A DNA stretch of 64,000 nucleotides from an uncultured Pelagibacteraceae bacterium (GCA_902562205.1 CACESO010000001.1:1-64000); one strand, 5' to 3'; shown: positions 52,638-64,000, counted from the first letter of the stretch. Numbers and translations: made by a program. Notes: a model not told the origin generated them from the sequence alone.

Positions 52638-53495
52638 TTATTTCCACCTATCGTGAGACCATATCCATTGAGAAGGATTTTTTCTTATTTTTTCTTCTAA
52701 CCATTGGTTTAATCTAAGACTAATAAAAGCATCATCTGCATTATCATCCATAGTTATTTGCTCATCAAAAGAAATTTTAAAGTTAATTTTATCATACCTT
52801 TCTATGTGAACTGGTTGAATTTTACATCCAAATTTCTTTACAAATTGTGCTGGTATAGTTGTTGTGTGTGCTGGATAATTAAAAAAATTTATTCTTTCTC
52901 CCTCACTTACTCTTTGGTCTATCATAATTGCAATACTGATACCTTGCTTAAAATATTTTAAAGCTTCTCTAACTCCGTTAAGCCCTTTTTTTATTTGTTT
53001 TTTACAAATATATTTTCTACGAAGGGGTTCCATTATTGAATTCACCATCTTATTATTTAAAGGTCTATAAATTGCCGATAAGTTGATGCCTGCCTTTTCT
53101 ATGGCCATGGCCATTAGCTCAAAGTTACTAAAGTGGGCTGAAACGAAAACTACCGGTTGACCTTTTTTGACTTCCTCTAATCTTTCTACATTTTCAATTT
53201 TAATATATCTATCTAAATCACCTTTTCTAAAATTTGAAATAAAAGGATACTCAGATAAAATCCTCCCATAGTTACCCCACATTTCCTGTGATATTTTTTT
53301 TATTTTTTCAGAAGTCAAAGAAGAATCAAATTTATTTAAATTATTTGTAATTATTTTTTTTGACCTAAATAATGGTCCAAATGTCTTTCCAAGTAAATAT
53401 CCAAGCTCTGATGCAATTCTATATCCCAGTAATTTAAATATGCTGAAAAGAATTTTAATTGCAATATATTCAAAGAAATATCTTATAATTCTCAT
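52638..53495 (-). CDS. lpxL: Lauroyl/myristoyl acyltransferase (LpxL/HtrB family)
   Basis: A 285-aa membrane-associated acyltransferase with an N-terminal hydrophobic segment. VSAHFSNFELM holds the HX4E catalytic motif, and IDQRVSEGERINFFNYPAHTT matches the family's second conserved block. It adds a secondary acyl chain to lipid A. It is the last gene of the leftward msbA-waaA-lpxK-lpxL run and overlaps lpxK by 4 bp. Confidence 0.88.
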   Translation of the reverse strand: MRIIRYFFEYIAIKILFSIFKLLGYRIASELGYLLGKTFGPLFRSKKIITNNLNKFDSSLTSEKIKKISQEMWGNYGRILSEYPFISNFRKGDLDRYIKIENVERLEEVKKGQPVVFVSAHFSNFELMAMAIEKAGINLSAIYRPLNNKMVNSIMEPLRRKYICKKQIKKGLNGVREALKYFKQGISIAIMIDQRVSEGERINFFNYPAHTTTIPAQFVKKFGCKIQPVHIERYDKINFKISFDEQITMDDNADDAFISLRLNQWLEEKIRKNPSQWIWSHDRWK

Positions 53496-54430
53496 AATTT
53501 CTGATTTAAATATTTATAAAATTGTTTTTCATTATCAATTGATAATTCAACCTTTAAAAAATTAATATTTTTTCTCAATGATTTTTTTATTCTAAAATAA
53601 TCTTTTTCAGTTGTTAACAATTCACAATTTTTTATTTTAGCTAATTCTTTTAATTTTAATAAATCCGATTCTTTATACTCGTAATGATCAGGATATTTTA
53701 CATACTCATAAAATTTTATTTTTAAATTTTTAAGAGTGTCAGAAAATGTATGTGGATTACCTATTCCACTGAATGCTAGAAACTTCTTTTTTTTTAACTT
53801 AGAATAATTTTTTGGAGTGTATTTACCCATAAAAATTTTTATATCCGCATTTATATTTTTAATCTTATTTATAAAATTTTTAGATTCTTTGTTAATATTT
53901 CCGTTAATTAAAACTATGTCATAACTTTTTATATTTTTTAAACTTTCTCTTAAAGGCCCAGCCGGAATTACAAGTCCATTTCCATCTAATTTAATAGAAT
54001 TAAAACAAACAATTTTTAAGTCATAATTAATCGTTTTTTCCTGTAAACCATCATCAAATATTACTATTTTAGCTTTTTCTTGTATTGCCTTTGCTAAGGA
54101 TAGTTCTCTAGTTTTTTCGAAAATTACTTTATGTCTTGATCCCAAAAGTTTTTTCTCGTCTATATGCGACATATAACTTTTCTTAATAATTAATGTTTTA
54201 AATTTTTTTTTAAAATAACTTGCCAAATTATTAACAAGTGGTGTTTTTCCGGTTCCACCAATATAAATGTTTCCTACACAAATTGTTCTAAAATCATAAT
54301 AGTTTTTTTTTATTTTACTATTTTCGTAATAATTTTTGATTATAGTTATCAGTGATAGTGGCAATAATAAAATTGAAAATATTGAAATATTTCCTCTATT
54401 GTCCCAAAATTTTGGTTTATGAATTTTCAT
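53492..54430 (-). CDS. lpxK: Tetraacyldisaccharide 4'-kinase
   Basis: A 312-aa membrane-bound P-loop kinase. VGNIYIGGTGKTPLV is the Walker A region, with IFDDGLQEKTINYDLKIV and FSGIGNPHTF also diagnostic. It phosphorylates the 4' position of the lipid A disaccharide. It is between waaA and lpxL, each overlapping by 4 bp, so translation is probably coupled. Confidence 0.95.
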   Translation of the reverse strand: MKIHKPKFWDNRGNISIFSILLLPLSLITIIKNYYENSKIKKNYYDFRTICVGNIYIGGTGKTPLVNNLASYFKKKFKTLIIKKSYMSHIDEKKLLGSRHKVIFEKTRELSLAKAIQEKAKIVIFDDGLQEKTINYDLKIVCFNSIKLDGNGLVIPAGPLRESLKNIKSYDIVLINGNINKESKNFINKIKNINADIKIFMGKYTPKNYSKLKKKKFLAFSGIGNPHTFSDTLKNLKIKFYEYVKYPDHYEYKESDLLKLKELAKIKNCELLTTEKDYFRIKKSLRKNINFLKVELSIDNEKQFYKYLNQKL

Positions 54431-55665
54431 GAAATAATTTTTCTTAATTCAGTTAAATTTTTCTTCAAAATTATATTTCCAATTTTTTTTAACTTTCTAA
54501 CTTTATTATAATTATTTTTTTTATTTTTAAATAAGCTTAGTGTTTTTTTTTCTAAATCTTTACTATTATGAACTTTTAAGGATAGTTTTTCTTTTTCTAG
54601 CATTTTGTATACATCCTTAAAATTAAAAGTATAATTTCCATGCAAAACATTACAACCAAACCTTAAGGCTTCCAGCGGATTTTGCCCTCCTTTTGAAACT
54701 AAAGAACCACCCAAAAAGACAACATTACTTATTTTGTAAAATGATTTATTTTCTCCATAACTGTCAACTATATAAATATCACAATTTTTGAAGTTTTTTT
54801 TATTTTCACTATGTTTATCATATCTCAATTTTTTTTTATCTAACATTTTTGCAATTTCATCAGTCCTTTCAATATGTCTCGGAATAATAATTGTTATTAA
54901 ATTAGGAATCTTTTTTTTATATTTAATATGCAGGTCAGCAAAAATTTCCTCCTCATTGTGGTGAGTGCTTGCGGTGCATAAAATCGTTTTATTCTTAAAG
55001 TATTTTTTATTTATCTCCTTAAATTTATCATTGTGTGCATCGATGAATTTAAGATTCCCAAGAAATTTAATCTTTTTTAATCCTAATTTTTTAAAATATA
55101 AAAATGTTTCTTTATTTTGAGGAAATATGTAATCAAATTTTTCAAGAATTTTTTTACCGAAATATTTTATAGAGGACCATCTTTTAAAAGATTTTTCACT
55201 CATTCTAGCATTAATTAATACAAGTTTAATTTTTCTTTTTTTTAATTCAGAGATCATTGCAGGCCAAATTTCAGACTCTACAAAAATGACAGAAGATGGT
55301 TTCCAATAATTCAGAAAGTTATTAATTATATAATTGTTATCTAAAGGATAAAACTGATGCAAAGTTTTTTTGAATTTAAATTTTTCAAATATTTTTGATG
55401 AACTTAATGTCGAGGTTGTAACTAAAATTTGTTTTAAAGTTTTTTTTTTTTCTAATTCTTGAATCAATGGAACAATACTTAAAAGTTCACCGACACTTGA
55501 ACAATGAAACCAAATTAATTTACCCGCCTTTCTTTTATCTTTTTTTAGAGAAAACTTCTCTAAAAATCTTTTGGGATTTTCTTTCTTTTTAAATATTCTA
55601 TAGATGATTATAAATGGAGAGATTATTAAAACTACATATACCAAAAAATTATAGATTACTCTCAT
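54427..55665 (-). CDS. waaA: 3-deoxy-D-manno-octulosonic acid transferase
   Basis: A 412-aa GT-B enzyme with an N-terminal membrane anchor. WFHCSSVGELLSIVPLI has the acceptor-activating Glu, then FVESEIWPAMI, CASTHHNEEEIF and GGSLVSKGGQNPLEA. It attaches Kdo to lipid IVA. It overlaps msbA and lpxK by 4 bp each. Confidence 0.94.
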   Translation of the reverse strand: MRVIYNFLVYVVLIISPFIIIYRIFKKKENPKRFLEKFSLKKDKRKAGKLIWFHCSSVGELLSIVPLIQELEKKKTLKQILVTTSTLSSSKIFEKFKFKKTLHQFYPLDNNYIINNFLNYWKPSSVIFVESEIWPAMISELKKRKIKLVLINARMSEKSFKRWSSIKYFGKKILEKFDYIFPQNKETFLYFKKLGLKKIKFLGNLKFIDAHNDKFKEINKKYFKNKTILCTASTHHNEEEIFADLHIKYKKKIPNLITIIIPRHIERTDEIAKMLDKKKLRYDKHSENKKNFKNCDIYIVDSYGENKSFYKISNVVFLGGSLVSKGGQNPLEALRFGCNVLHGNYTFNFKDVYKMLEKEKLSLKVHNSKDLEKKTLSLFKNKKNNYNKVRKLKKIGNIILKKNLTELRKIIS

Positions 55666-57404
55666 GAATTCTTTTGGATTTGTTTTTCGTAGAAATTTTT
55701 ATAAGTTTCAGAATTCTTTAAAAGATCTTCATGTTTTCCCTCACCAATGACTTTACCGCTATCTATTACATATATTTTATCAGAATTTAATATTGTTGAA
55801 AGCCTATGAGCTATCACAAGTGTAGTTCTCCCTTTGGTCAAAAAATTTATCGCATCTTGAATTTTGTTCTCAGTTTCAGCATCTAAAGAGGATGTCGCCT
55901 CATCAAGTAAAATAATCTTACTTTTCTTTAAAATTGCTCGAGCAATAGAAATTCTTTGTTTCTCTCCACCTGAAAGTCTGACACCATTTTCACCTATAAA
56001 AGTGTCAATTTTTTTTGGTAAATTGTCTATAAATTCTGAAGAGTATGATAATTTAGCAGCTTCGGTAATTTCATCGTTTGTAGCATCTAAATTTGCGTAT
56101 TTAATATTATTGAGTACGGTATCATCGAAGAGAGTTGTTTCTTGACTTACAAGTGAAATATTTTTTCTTAATGAAGAAAGTTTTTTTGTATAAATTGATT
56201 GATTGTCAATTTTTATATCACCATCTGAAGGATCATAGAATCTCGGAATTAAATTTAAAATTGTAGATTTTCCTGCACCGCTTAATCCAACTAACGATGT
56301 CATCTTACCGCCAGAAATATTTAAATTTATATTTTTGAGAACTATCTTTGTTTCCCCGCCATAATTGAAGCTAACATTTGAAAATTCAATGTTTGCATCC
56401 TTTAAATTGATATTATCTAATTTTTTATCCTCAAAAATTTTCTCTTTTAAATCAATAACTGGCAATATTCTTCTAGCACCTGCTAAGCCTTGATTGATAG
56501 TAATATTTAAAGTAGCAAGAGATCTTACTGGCTGGTAAGCAAGCATCATAGCTGCTAAAAATGAAAAAAAATTATTAATACCCAGCTCATCTTTTATAAT
56601 TAAATTTCCAGAGTAATATATTAGTATTGCGATCATGATACCTGTTAAAACCTCCATTATAGGAGAAGATCTCGCGTAAATTTCTTGAAGTTTTTTTGCT
56701 CTATCCTTATAACCCTCTAATGCATTATCCGCTCTTGAAGTTTCATATGTTTCTTTTTGAAAAATTTTTATTAATTTATGATTTTTAAAAATCTCAATTA
56801 GATATGTAAAAATTTCTGAAGCTTTATCCATCGATTGCGTAGTTACTTTTGAAATTCTTTTACCTAATAGTCTGGCAAAAAAACTAGCTAGAGGTATCAT
56901 AATGATGGCTACAATAGACAATTTCCAATTCTGATAAAACATAACCGACATAAGACCAATTAAAGTCAAAGTGTCTTTAAATAAATTTAAAATTGCAACA
57001 CTGACAAGACCCGTCATATAATTTACATCATTAAGAAGATTTACTATGATTTTTCCAGAATGTTTTTTTTCAATGAAATCTGTATCTGCTTTAATTAGCG
57101 ATTTCATCATATCCATTTGCAAAGTCTTACGAATTTCTTCAGAAATACCTATCATGATTACTTTTGCCCCATAAAGTGATATTCCCTTTGCTGCAAATGC
57201 AATAATTATTACAACTGGAATTATTATTATTAGAGTTCGATCTTTATTAATAAAAATTTTTTCTATTGCTGGATCTAATAAGTAAGCAATAGATGATGTG
57301 CTGCCAGCCAAAACTAAAGAAAACAAAAAAGCTATTAAAATTTTAGGTAGGAACTTTTTTGTATAGTCTCTATATAATCTCTTTAACATTTCAATGTTTG
57401 TCAT
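55662..57404 (-). CDS. msbA: Lipid A-type ABC exporter (MsbA-like)
   Basis: A 580-aa half-transporter with six N-terminal membrane segments and a C-terminal ATPase. Walker A GLSGAGKST, signature LSGGEKQRIS and Walker B IILLDEATSSLD are intact. The general sequence is of the MsbA/multidrug class. Its place in front of waaA, lpxK and lpxL supports flipping of core-lipid A across the inner membrane. It abuts ubiA. Confidence 0.88.
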   Translation of the reverse strand: MTNIEMLKRLYRDYTKKFLPKILIAFLFSLVLAGSTSSIAYLLDPAIEKIFINKDRTLIIIIPVVIIIAFAAKGISLYGAKVIMIGISEEIRKTLQMDMMKSLIKADTDFIEKKHSGKIIVNLLNDVNYMTGLVSVAILNLFKDTLTLIGLMSVMFYQNWKLSIVAIIMIPLASFFARLLGKRISKVTTQSMDKASEIFTYLIEIFKNHKLIKIFQKETYETSRADNALEGYKDRAKKLQEIYARSSPIMEVLTGIMIAILIYYSGNLIIKDELGINNFFSFLAAMMLAYQPVRSLATLNITINQGLAGARRILPVIDLKEKIFEDKKLDNINLKDANIEFSNVSFNYGGETKIVLKNINLNISGGKMTSLVGLSGAGKSTILNLIPRFYDPSDGDIKIDNQSIYTKKLSSLRKNISLVSQETTLFDDTVLNNIKYANLDATNDEITEAAKLSYSSEFIDNLPKKIDTFIGENGVRLSGGEKQRISIARAILKKSKIILLDEATSSLDAETENKIQDAINFLTKGRTTLVIAHRLSTILNSDKIYVIDSGKVIGEGKHEDLLKNSETYKNFYEKQIQKNS

Positions 57405-58271
57405 TTATAAAATTTTTCCTATTAAGATATTTATAAAAACCAAGAAGCCCAAAATGTTATTGCTTTTAAACTTTTTAATACAATCCTCAGGTTTATCCAC
57501 ATTTAAGGAGTAAGCTTGAAAAAAAAATAATTGCAAAAGCAATATCAGCGAGAAAATAAAATAGTATTTACTAAATGCCATTAATAATCCAACTAATATA
57601 AGAGACAAGTAGAAAAAAAAGTAACATGAAAATATAAAAATTTTTGGGTTTTTTTTAAACTTAATCGATGTTGATTTTACTCCTATAATTTCATCATCTT
57701 TAATATCCTGAAACCCATAGATTGTGTCGTAACCTAGTGTCCAAAATATGGCCCCTAGATAAAAAACAATTGGATAGTAGCTTAAATTATCATTTAATGA
57801 AACCCAGGCCATAATCAATCCATAATTAAATGTAAATCCGAGAAATAATTGAGGCCAATATGTAAACCTTTTCATTAATGGATAAGAAAAAGCAAAAGGC
57901 ATTGAGGCTAAACCTAAAATTATAGTTTTCTGATTAAATTGTATCAAAATTACTAAGGCGAATAAGCAAAGCACTGCACTTAATACCAAAGCTGTTTTTA
58001 CAGATACTTGCCCAGAAGCTAAAGGTCGATTTTTAGTCCTCTCAACCATTAAGTCAATTTTTCTGTCCAAAATATCGTTTACTATACAACCAGCTGATCT
58101 CATTAATATTGCACCAAGAAAAAATAAAAAAGAGAATTTGTAAAATACTAAATTATTTTCTGAAAATTCGTAACCGATTGTTAAACCCCAAAGGCATGGC
58201 CAAAATAACAACATAAAACCTATTGGTTTGTTGAGTCTTGTTAGGGTCAAAAAAATTTCAAAATTTTTCAT
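57405..58271 (-). CDS. ubiA: 4-hydroxybenzoate polyprenyltransferase
   Basis: A 288-aa membrane prenyltransferase with about eight to nine segments. The two Asp-rich motifs are NDILDRKIDLMVERTKNRPLASG and GYDTIYGFQDIKDDEIIGVKST. It attaches the polyprenyl tail to 4-hydroxybenzoate in ubiquinone synthesis. It is first in the leftward run that continues into msbA with no spacer. Confidence 0.94.
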   Translation of the reverse strand: MKNFEIFLTLTRLNKPIGFMLLFWPCLWGLTIGYEFSENNLVFYKFSFLFFLGAILMRSAGCIVNDILDRKIDLMVERTKNRPLASGQVSVKTALVLSAVLCLFALVILIQFNQKTIILGLASMPFAFSYPLMKRFTYWPQLFLGFTFNYGLIMAWVSLNDNLSYYPIVFYLGAIFWTLGYDTIYGFQDIKDDEIIGVKSTSIKFKKNPKIFIFSCYFFFYLSLILVGLLMAFSKYYFIFSLILLLQLFFFQAYSLNVDKPEDCIKKFKSNNILGFLVFINILIGKIL

Positions 58272-58324
58272 GATAATTTACTTGTAAATAACAAAGCATC
58301 GTTTCATAATCAAATTGATTCGTT

Positions 58325-58732
58325 ATGGATATCGATTACACAGTTACAGCGCTAATGTTTCCCGCAATACCACTTATAATGGGCGTTTACAGTAATAGAT
58401 TTCATACATTAAGTAATCTGATAAGAAAAATACATGACGAGCATGTATTTGAAAAGCACACTCCACCTGAATGGAAAAACCAATTAATAAATTTAAATAA
58501 CAGAATAAGTGTTTTGAAGCTTACAATTATGTTTTCAGCATTTGGCTTCTTATTCAATATGTTAACAGTGTTTGCGCTTTATTTAGATAAAATACTAGTC
58601 GCAAGAATTATTTTTGGATCTTGTTGTCTGTCAATGATGATCTCTATCGTTTTTTTTATAAGAGAAATTCAAATTTCTACAAAAGCTCTTAAATTGCATA
58701 TTTCAGATATGGATGTACAGTTTAAGGAGTAA
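58325..58732 (+). CDS. DUF2721 family membrane protein
   Basis: A 135-aa protein with three hydrophobic segments (near 8-20, 58-80 and 89-108). ALMFPAIPLIMGVYSNRFHTLSNLIRKIHDE matches DUF2721, where a short helix is followed by a basic cytoplasmic loop. Function is unknown. It diverges from ubiA and overlaps the convergent oxidoreductase gene by 11 bp. Confidence 0.8.
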   Translation: MDIDYTVTALMFPAIPLIMGVYSNRFHTLSNLIRKIHDEHVFEKHTPPEWKNQLINLNNRISVLKLTIMFSAFGFLFNMLTVFALYLDKILVARIIFGSCCLSMMISIVFFIREIQISTKALKLHISDMDVQFKE

Positions 58733-59693
58733 TTATTGCAGGCCCCAAAATTTTTCTTCCTTCTAAATCTTGATGAGCAATTGATGCATCTTTCAAAGCA
58801 TATTTTTTAAATATTTCAACCTTTACTGCTCCTGATTTAACCATTTCAAAAAGCTTATTTGATGCTTCGTCTAATTCTTCTCTTGTAGAAGTATAGTGTG
58901 CAATACTAGGTCTTGTTAAATATAAGCCTTTTGGTGCAATAAGTTTTCCAACATCAACAGGATCTAATTTTCCAGATGCATTTCCGAATGAGACCATTGT
59001 CCCACGCATTTTTAAACACCCCAATGAGTCCTCTAAAGTGTTTTTTCCAACCCCATCATATACTACCGGCAAACCCTCGTTATTGGTTAATTGTAAAACT
59101 ATATCTTTAAAATTTTCTTTATTGTAATTTATTACTTCATGACATCCATATTTTTTTGCTAGTTTGATTTTTTCATCTGATCCAACTGTTCCTATTACTT
59201 TGCAGCCCAAACTTTTAGCCCACTGGCAAAAAATTTGACCAACTCCACCAGCTGCAGCGTGGAATAAAACTGTTTGACCTTTTTTAACTGGATACGTTTT
59301 GTGGAGTAGATAAAAAGTTGTTAAACCTTTGGTCATTAAACAAGCTACAATCTCAAGATCTATTCCATCTGGTACTTTAACTAAATTTTTTGTTGGATAA
59401 ATTCTATGTGTTGAATATGAACCAAGAGGTGCAGCTGCGTAAGCCACTTTATCACCTTCTTTAAAATTTTTAACACCTGGCCCGACTTTTTCTATAATCC
59501 CCGCACCCTCAAGTCCGATTCCTGATGGAAGAGGAACAGGATATAATCCCGATCTATGATATGTATCTATAAAGTTTAAACCTATAGCTGAATGCTTTAT
59601 TAATACTTCACTCTCTTTAGGTTCTGGGATTGATAGCTTTTCATATTTTAAAACCTCAGGACCACCAGTTTTTGAAAAATTTACAGAATACAT
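58722..59693 (-). CDS. NADPH:quinone oxidoreductase (zinc-independent MDR)
   Basis: A 323-aa MDR-family enzyme. GPEVLKYEKLSIPEPKESEVLIKHSAIGLNFIDTYHRSGLYP opens it and the Rossmann motif is VLFHAAAGGVGQIFCQWAK. It lacks the zinc ligands of alcohol dehydrogenases. It reduces quinones or related carbonyls with NADPH. The pirin gene ends at its first codon (1-bp spacing). Confidence 0.93.
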   Translation of the reverse strand: MYSVNFSKTGGPEVLKYEKLSIPEPKESEVLIKHSAIGLNFIDTYHRSGLYPVPLPSGIGLEGAGIIEKVGPGVKNFKEGDKVAYAAAPLGSYSTHRIYPTKNLVKVPDGIDLEIVACLMTKGLTTFYLLHKTYPVKKGQTVLFHAAAGGVGQIFCQWAKSLGCKVIGTVGSDEKIKLAKKYGCHEVINYNKENFKDIVLQLTNNEGLPVVYDGVGKNTLEDSLGCLKMRGTMVSFGNASGKLDPVDVGKLIAPKGLYLTRPSIAHYTSTREELDEASNKLFEMVKSGAVKVEIFKKYALKDASIAHQDLEGRKILGPAIITP

Positions 59694-60536
59694 TTAATAT
59701 TTTGCGAAAGTACCATTTTGATAATCATTTATTGCCTCAATAATTTCAGCTTTAGTATTCATAACAAATGGACCCCCTCTAGCTATTGGTTCTCCGATTG
59801 GTTTACCTGCAATAAATAAAAATTCACTTTCTTTTTCAGCTTTGACTTGAAGACTCTTTCCTTGTTTTAATAGTATTAAATTTGAGTCATTTGTTTTTTC
59901 ATGATCAGTTTCACCGACTTTAACTTGACCTTTAAGTAAATATATAAATGAATTATGTCCCTCTGGAACCTCGCAAGAAAATTCCTTTCCATTCTTTAAT
60001 ACAATATGAAAATAGATTGGTTCAACATTATGGTTTTTTTCAGGACCTTCAATATCTCTATACTTACCTGCAATTACTTTAACTACTTTTTCATCATCAC
60101 TATAAGTTCCAAGCTCATTGTTTTTAATATAAATATATTCGGGTTTATTTTTTTTTAATTTTGCGGGCATGTTAATCCACAATTGAAACCCAAGTAATTG
60201 ACCATTAGACATGGCAGGCATTTCAGAATGTATTATTCCTCTTCCAGTTTTCATCCATTGTACATCTCCAGATGACATTATTCCTTTAGCACCAGTGCTA
60301 TCCTCATGTTCAAATTTTCCTTTAAGCATATAAGTGACTGTTTCAATACCTCTGTGAGGATGAGGCGGAAAACCTGCAACATAATCATCTTTATTTTCTG
60401 AACCAAATTCATCTAACATTAAAAAAGGATCAATATAATCTGCCTCTGGTGTTCCTATACTTCTTTTTAGTTTTACACCCGCTCCATCTGATGTTTCAAT
60501 AGATTTAACAATTTTTTTGATTTCAATATTTGACAT
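59694..60536 (-). CDS. Pirin family protein
   Basis: A 280-aa bicupin. FPPHPHRGIETVTYMLKGKFEHEDS gives the metal-binding histidines and QWMKTGRGIIHSEMP the rest of the N-terminal site; KPIGEPIARGGPFVMNT is the typical C-terminal end. Bacterial pirins include quercetinase activity and regulators of pyruvate dehydrogenase; the role here is not known. It lies between the haloacid-dehalogenase gene (20 bp upstream) and the quinone reductase gene. Confidence 0.9.
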   Translation of the reverse strand: MSNIEIKKIVKSIETSDGAGVKLKRSIGTPEADYIDPFLMLDEFGSENKDDYVAGFPPHPHRGIETVTYMLKGKFEHEDSTGAKGIMSSGDVQWMKTGRGIIHSEMPAMSNGQLLGFQLWINMPAKLKKNKPEYIYIKNNELGTYSDDEKVVKVIAGKYRDIEGPEKNHNVEPIYFHIVLKNGKEFSCEVPEGHNSFIYLLKGQVKVGETDHEKTNDSNLILLKQGKSLQVKAEKESEFLFIAGKPIGEPIARGGPFVMNTKAEIIEAINDYQNGTFAKY

Positions 60537-60556
60537 GTTTTTAGTTTAATTATGTT

Positions 60557-61216
60557 TCAAACTATTTCAAGTAGTCCTTTTAAATTTTTAATTTCTTTTT
60601 TTGGTTTATAATCAAGATTATCAAAATGAGAGTTATTACGATTTACCCAGACAGCATTGTAACCAAAATTGCCACCACCTGACACATCCCAAGTATTAGC
60701 ACTCAAAAAAACAACTTCTTTGGGTTGAATTTTATATTTATTAACCGGGAGATCGTAGACCCTTGAGTCAGGCTTATAAATTTTCACTTCCTCAATTGAA
60801 AAAAGATCATCAAAAGTAGTGTCTAATTTATTGTTGTTTACTAATTCATTAATCAAATGCGGAGTGCCATTTGAAAGTATCGCGAGCTTAAGGTTTTTCT
60901 TTTTTAAATCTGTTAAAACCCCTTTTACCTCTGGGTAAGGGGATAAAACTTTATAAAGGTTAAGTAATTCATTTTTCATGCTTGTATCTATGTCAAAAAC
61001 ATTCATAGATTTATCCAAACTATCTTCAGTTATTTGCCAAAAGTCTTTATGTCTTTTCATTAAACTTCTCAACCAAGTATATTCAAGTTGTGTAGTTCGC
61101 CAAAAATTTGCAAAGGCTTCCCATTTATCTCCTATTTTATGTTTACATTTCTCTGCCGCTGAATTTACGTCAAATAATGTTCCATAAGCATCAAATACTA
61201 TTGCTTTAAAATCCAT
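60557..61216 (-). CDS. Haloacid dehalogenase type II
   Basis: A 219-aa HAD hydrolase. IVFDAYGTLFDV (nucleophile Asp), LSNGTPHLI, KIYKPDSRVYDLP and FLSANTWDVSGGGNFGYNAVWVNR are the four motifs of L-2-haloacid dehalogenases. FANFWRTTQLEYTWLRSLM matches the substrate-binding helix. It would hydrolyse 2-haloacids, though related HADs act on phosphates. It may be co-transcribed with pirin and the quinone reductase. Confidence 0.88.
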   Translation of the reverse strand: MDFKAIVFDAYGTLFDVNSAAEKCKHKIGDKWEAFANFWRTTQLEYTWLRSLMKRHKDFWQITEDSLDKSMNVFDIDTSMKNELLNLYKVLSPYPEVKGVLTDLKKKNLKLAILSNGTPHLINELVNNNKLDTTFDDLFSIEEVKIYKPDSRVYDLPVNKYKIQPKEVVFLSANTWDVSGGGNFGYNAVWVNRNNSHFDNLDYKPKKEIKNLKGLLEIV

Positions 61217-61251
61217 ACTTAAATTTAATTTTTTATATTATACTATATTTT

Positions 61252-61962
61252 ATGAATATTAGATTATATCACCCAAACAGTATAGTCGAAAATACAACCA
61301 AGTTGCTTTCAAAGGAACATGGTCATTATGTATCAAACGTAATGAGACTTAAATTAGGCTCTCGTATAAATCTTTTTAATAAAGATGGAGAGTGGGAAAG
61401 TGAAATAACTTTAATTCAAAAAGATAAGGTTGAAGTAAAATTTAGAAAAAAAATAAAACAAGCAAGCAATGTATCTAAAATTGAACTTGCAATTTGTTTA
61501 GTCAAAAAAAATTCAATGGAAACAATTTTACAAAAATCTACTGAACTAGGTGTGAGTAAAATAATTCCAATTGTTTCTGAGAGAACAGAAGTTAAAGACT
61601 TAAATTATGAAAGAGCAAGAAAAATAGTTATTGAAGCTACAGAACAATCCAATCAATTAAATCCTCCAGAAATTTCAGAAGTCGAAAAACTTAAAGACTT
61701 TCTAAAAAACTTAGATAGTTCCACTAAACTATTATTTGCCGATGTGAATTCTCAAACTATTTTAAAAAATGATAATATCAAAAAAGGAGAAGCTTTAAGT
61801 ATTTTGATAGGACCCGAAGGTGATTTTTCACCAGCTGAACGCGAGTCGATTTTGACAGTTCCTGATGTGAAATCTTTTACTATATCAAAGAATATTTTAA
61901 GGTCAGATACTGCCGTTATAACCGCTATTTCATTAGTGAATTTCGTCTATTTCAATTCGTAA
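61252..61962 (+). CDS. rsmE: 16S rRNA (uracil1498-N3)-methyltransferase RsmE
   Basis: A 236-aa SPOUT methyltransferase. The C-terminal knot has LSILIGPEGDFSPAERESI and LRSDTAVITAISLV; the N-terminal PUA-like part has GHYVSNVMRLKLG. MEtILQKSTELGVSKIIP is also typical. It modifies U1498 of 16S rRNA. It diverges from the dehalogenase gene and precedes the cytochrome oxidase operon. Confidence 0.94.
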   Translation: MNIRLYHPNSIVENTTKLLSKEHGHYVSNVMRLKLGSRINLFNKDGEWESEITLIQKDKVEVKFRKKIKQASNVSKIELAICLVKKNSMETILQKSTELGVSKIIPIVSERTEVKDLNYERARKIVIEATEQSNQLNPPEISEVEKLKDFLKNLDSSTKLLFADVNSQTILKNDNIKKGEALSILIGPEGDFSPAERESILTVPDVKSFTISKNILRSDTAVITAISLVNFVYFNS

Positions 61963-61980
61963 TTGTCGCATTAATTGAAT

Positions 61981-62008
61981 TTGTTAATTGAATTAAAAAC
62001 TGTATAAA
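61981..62008 (+). promoter_or_regulatory. Possible sigma-70 promoter for ctaC
   Basis: TTGTTA (61981-61986) and TATAAA (62003-62008) are spaced by 16 bp, with the ctaC ATG 12 bp after the -10. The leader would be only about 5 bases. In AT-rich spacers such matches can occur by chance. Confidence 0.35.
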
Positions 62009-62020
62009 AACGAAATAAAA

Positions 62021-64000
<1,980 letters not shown>

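Overview
The window looks like chromosomal DNA from a free-living, genome-streamlined alphaproteobacterium of the SAR11 group (Pelagibacterales, 'Candidatus Pelagibacter'-like). The DNA is very AT-rich (about 30% GC by eye) and the proteins are Lys/Asn/Ile-rich. About 70 genes are packed with almost no spacers. Typical alphaproteobacterial genes are present: RegA/ActR, ChvG/ChvI, tsaE-amgK-murU, DUF2093, DUF3035 and the TIGR01459 HAD protein next to ribF. The species assignment is inference from gene content and composition, because no rRNA is present.

Layout. 0-4.4 kb: the pyrD 3' end, rpmB and a YhhQ-type transporter, then a leftward polyamine operon (PLP decarboxylase, deoxyhypusine-synthase homologue, agmatinase). 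4.5-11.8 kb: regA, bioY, a lone ABC ATPase, polA and chvI-chvG. 11.8-17.4 kb: ahcY, tsaE, the peptidoglycan-recycling pair amgK-murU, gpmA and small envelope proteins. 17.4-25 kb: a leftward RND pump with an unusually short adaptor, sseA, msrA, then a DMT transporter, an AlkA-type glycosylase and a GT17 glycosyltransferase. 25-32.5 kb: a purine phosphoribosyltransferase facing an NCS2 permease, hsp20, an S9 oligopeptidase, a membrane J-domain protein, a GT9 and a DapA-family enzyme. 32.5-42 kb: cfa, a lysine-rich coiled-coil protein, a RamB/ScfR-like regulator, a 53-codon small gene, aceA and several membrane proteins. 42-50.6 kb: groES-groEL, then HAD-ribF-ileS-lspA-DUF3035-pgi. 50.6-58.3 kb: rsmD, purD, and the lipid A/Kdo block lpxL-lpxK-waaA-msbA with ubiA. 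58.3-64 kb: DUF2721, quinone oxidoreductase, pirin, haloacid dehalogenase, rsmE and the start of the cytochrome c oxidase operon (ctaC, ctaD, cut by the window edge).

How the genes work together. Envelope biogenesis is a recurring theme (lipid A and Kdo assembly and export, MurNAc recycling, lipoprotein processing, lytic-type lipoproteins). Carbon-flow genes include aceA with its presumed regulator, pgi, gpmA and ahcY. Stress genes (groESL, hsp20, msrA, J-domain protein) include two chaperone transcription units with matching heat-shock-type promoters.

The most interesting non-coding signals are: (1) an hsp20 leader that folds into a ROSE-like RNA-thermometer hairpin; (2) the regulator-aceA intergenic region, where tandem TTTGTAAA repeats fill the spacer of a predicted leaderless promoter in front of an unrecognised 53-aa gene; (3) tail-to-tail gene pairs that almost always overlap, except where a hairpin sits between them. 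No rRNA, tRNA, CRISPR array, insertion sequence or prophage was seen.
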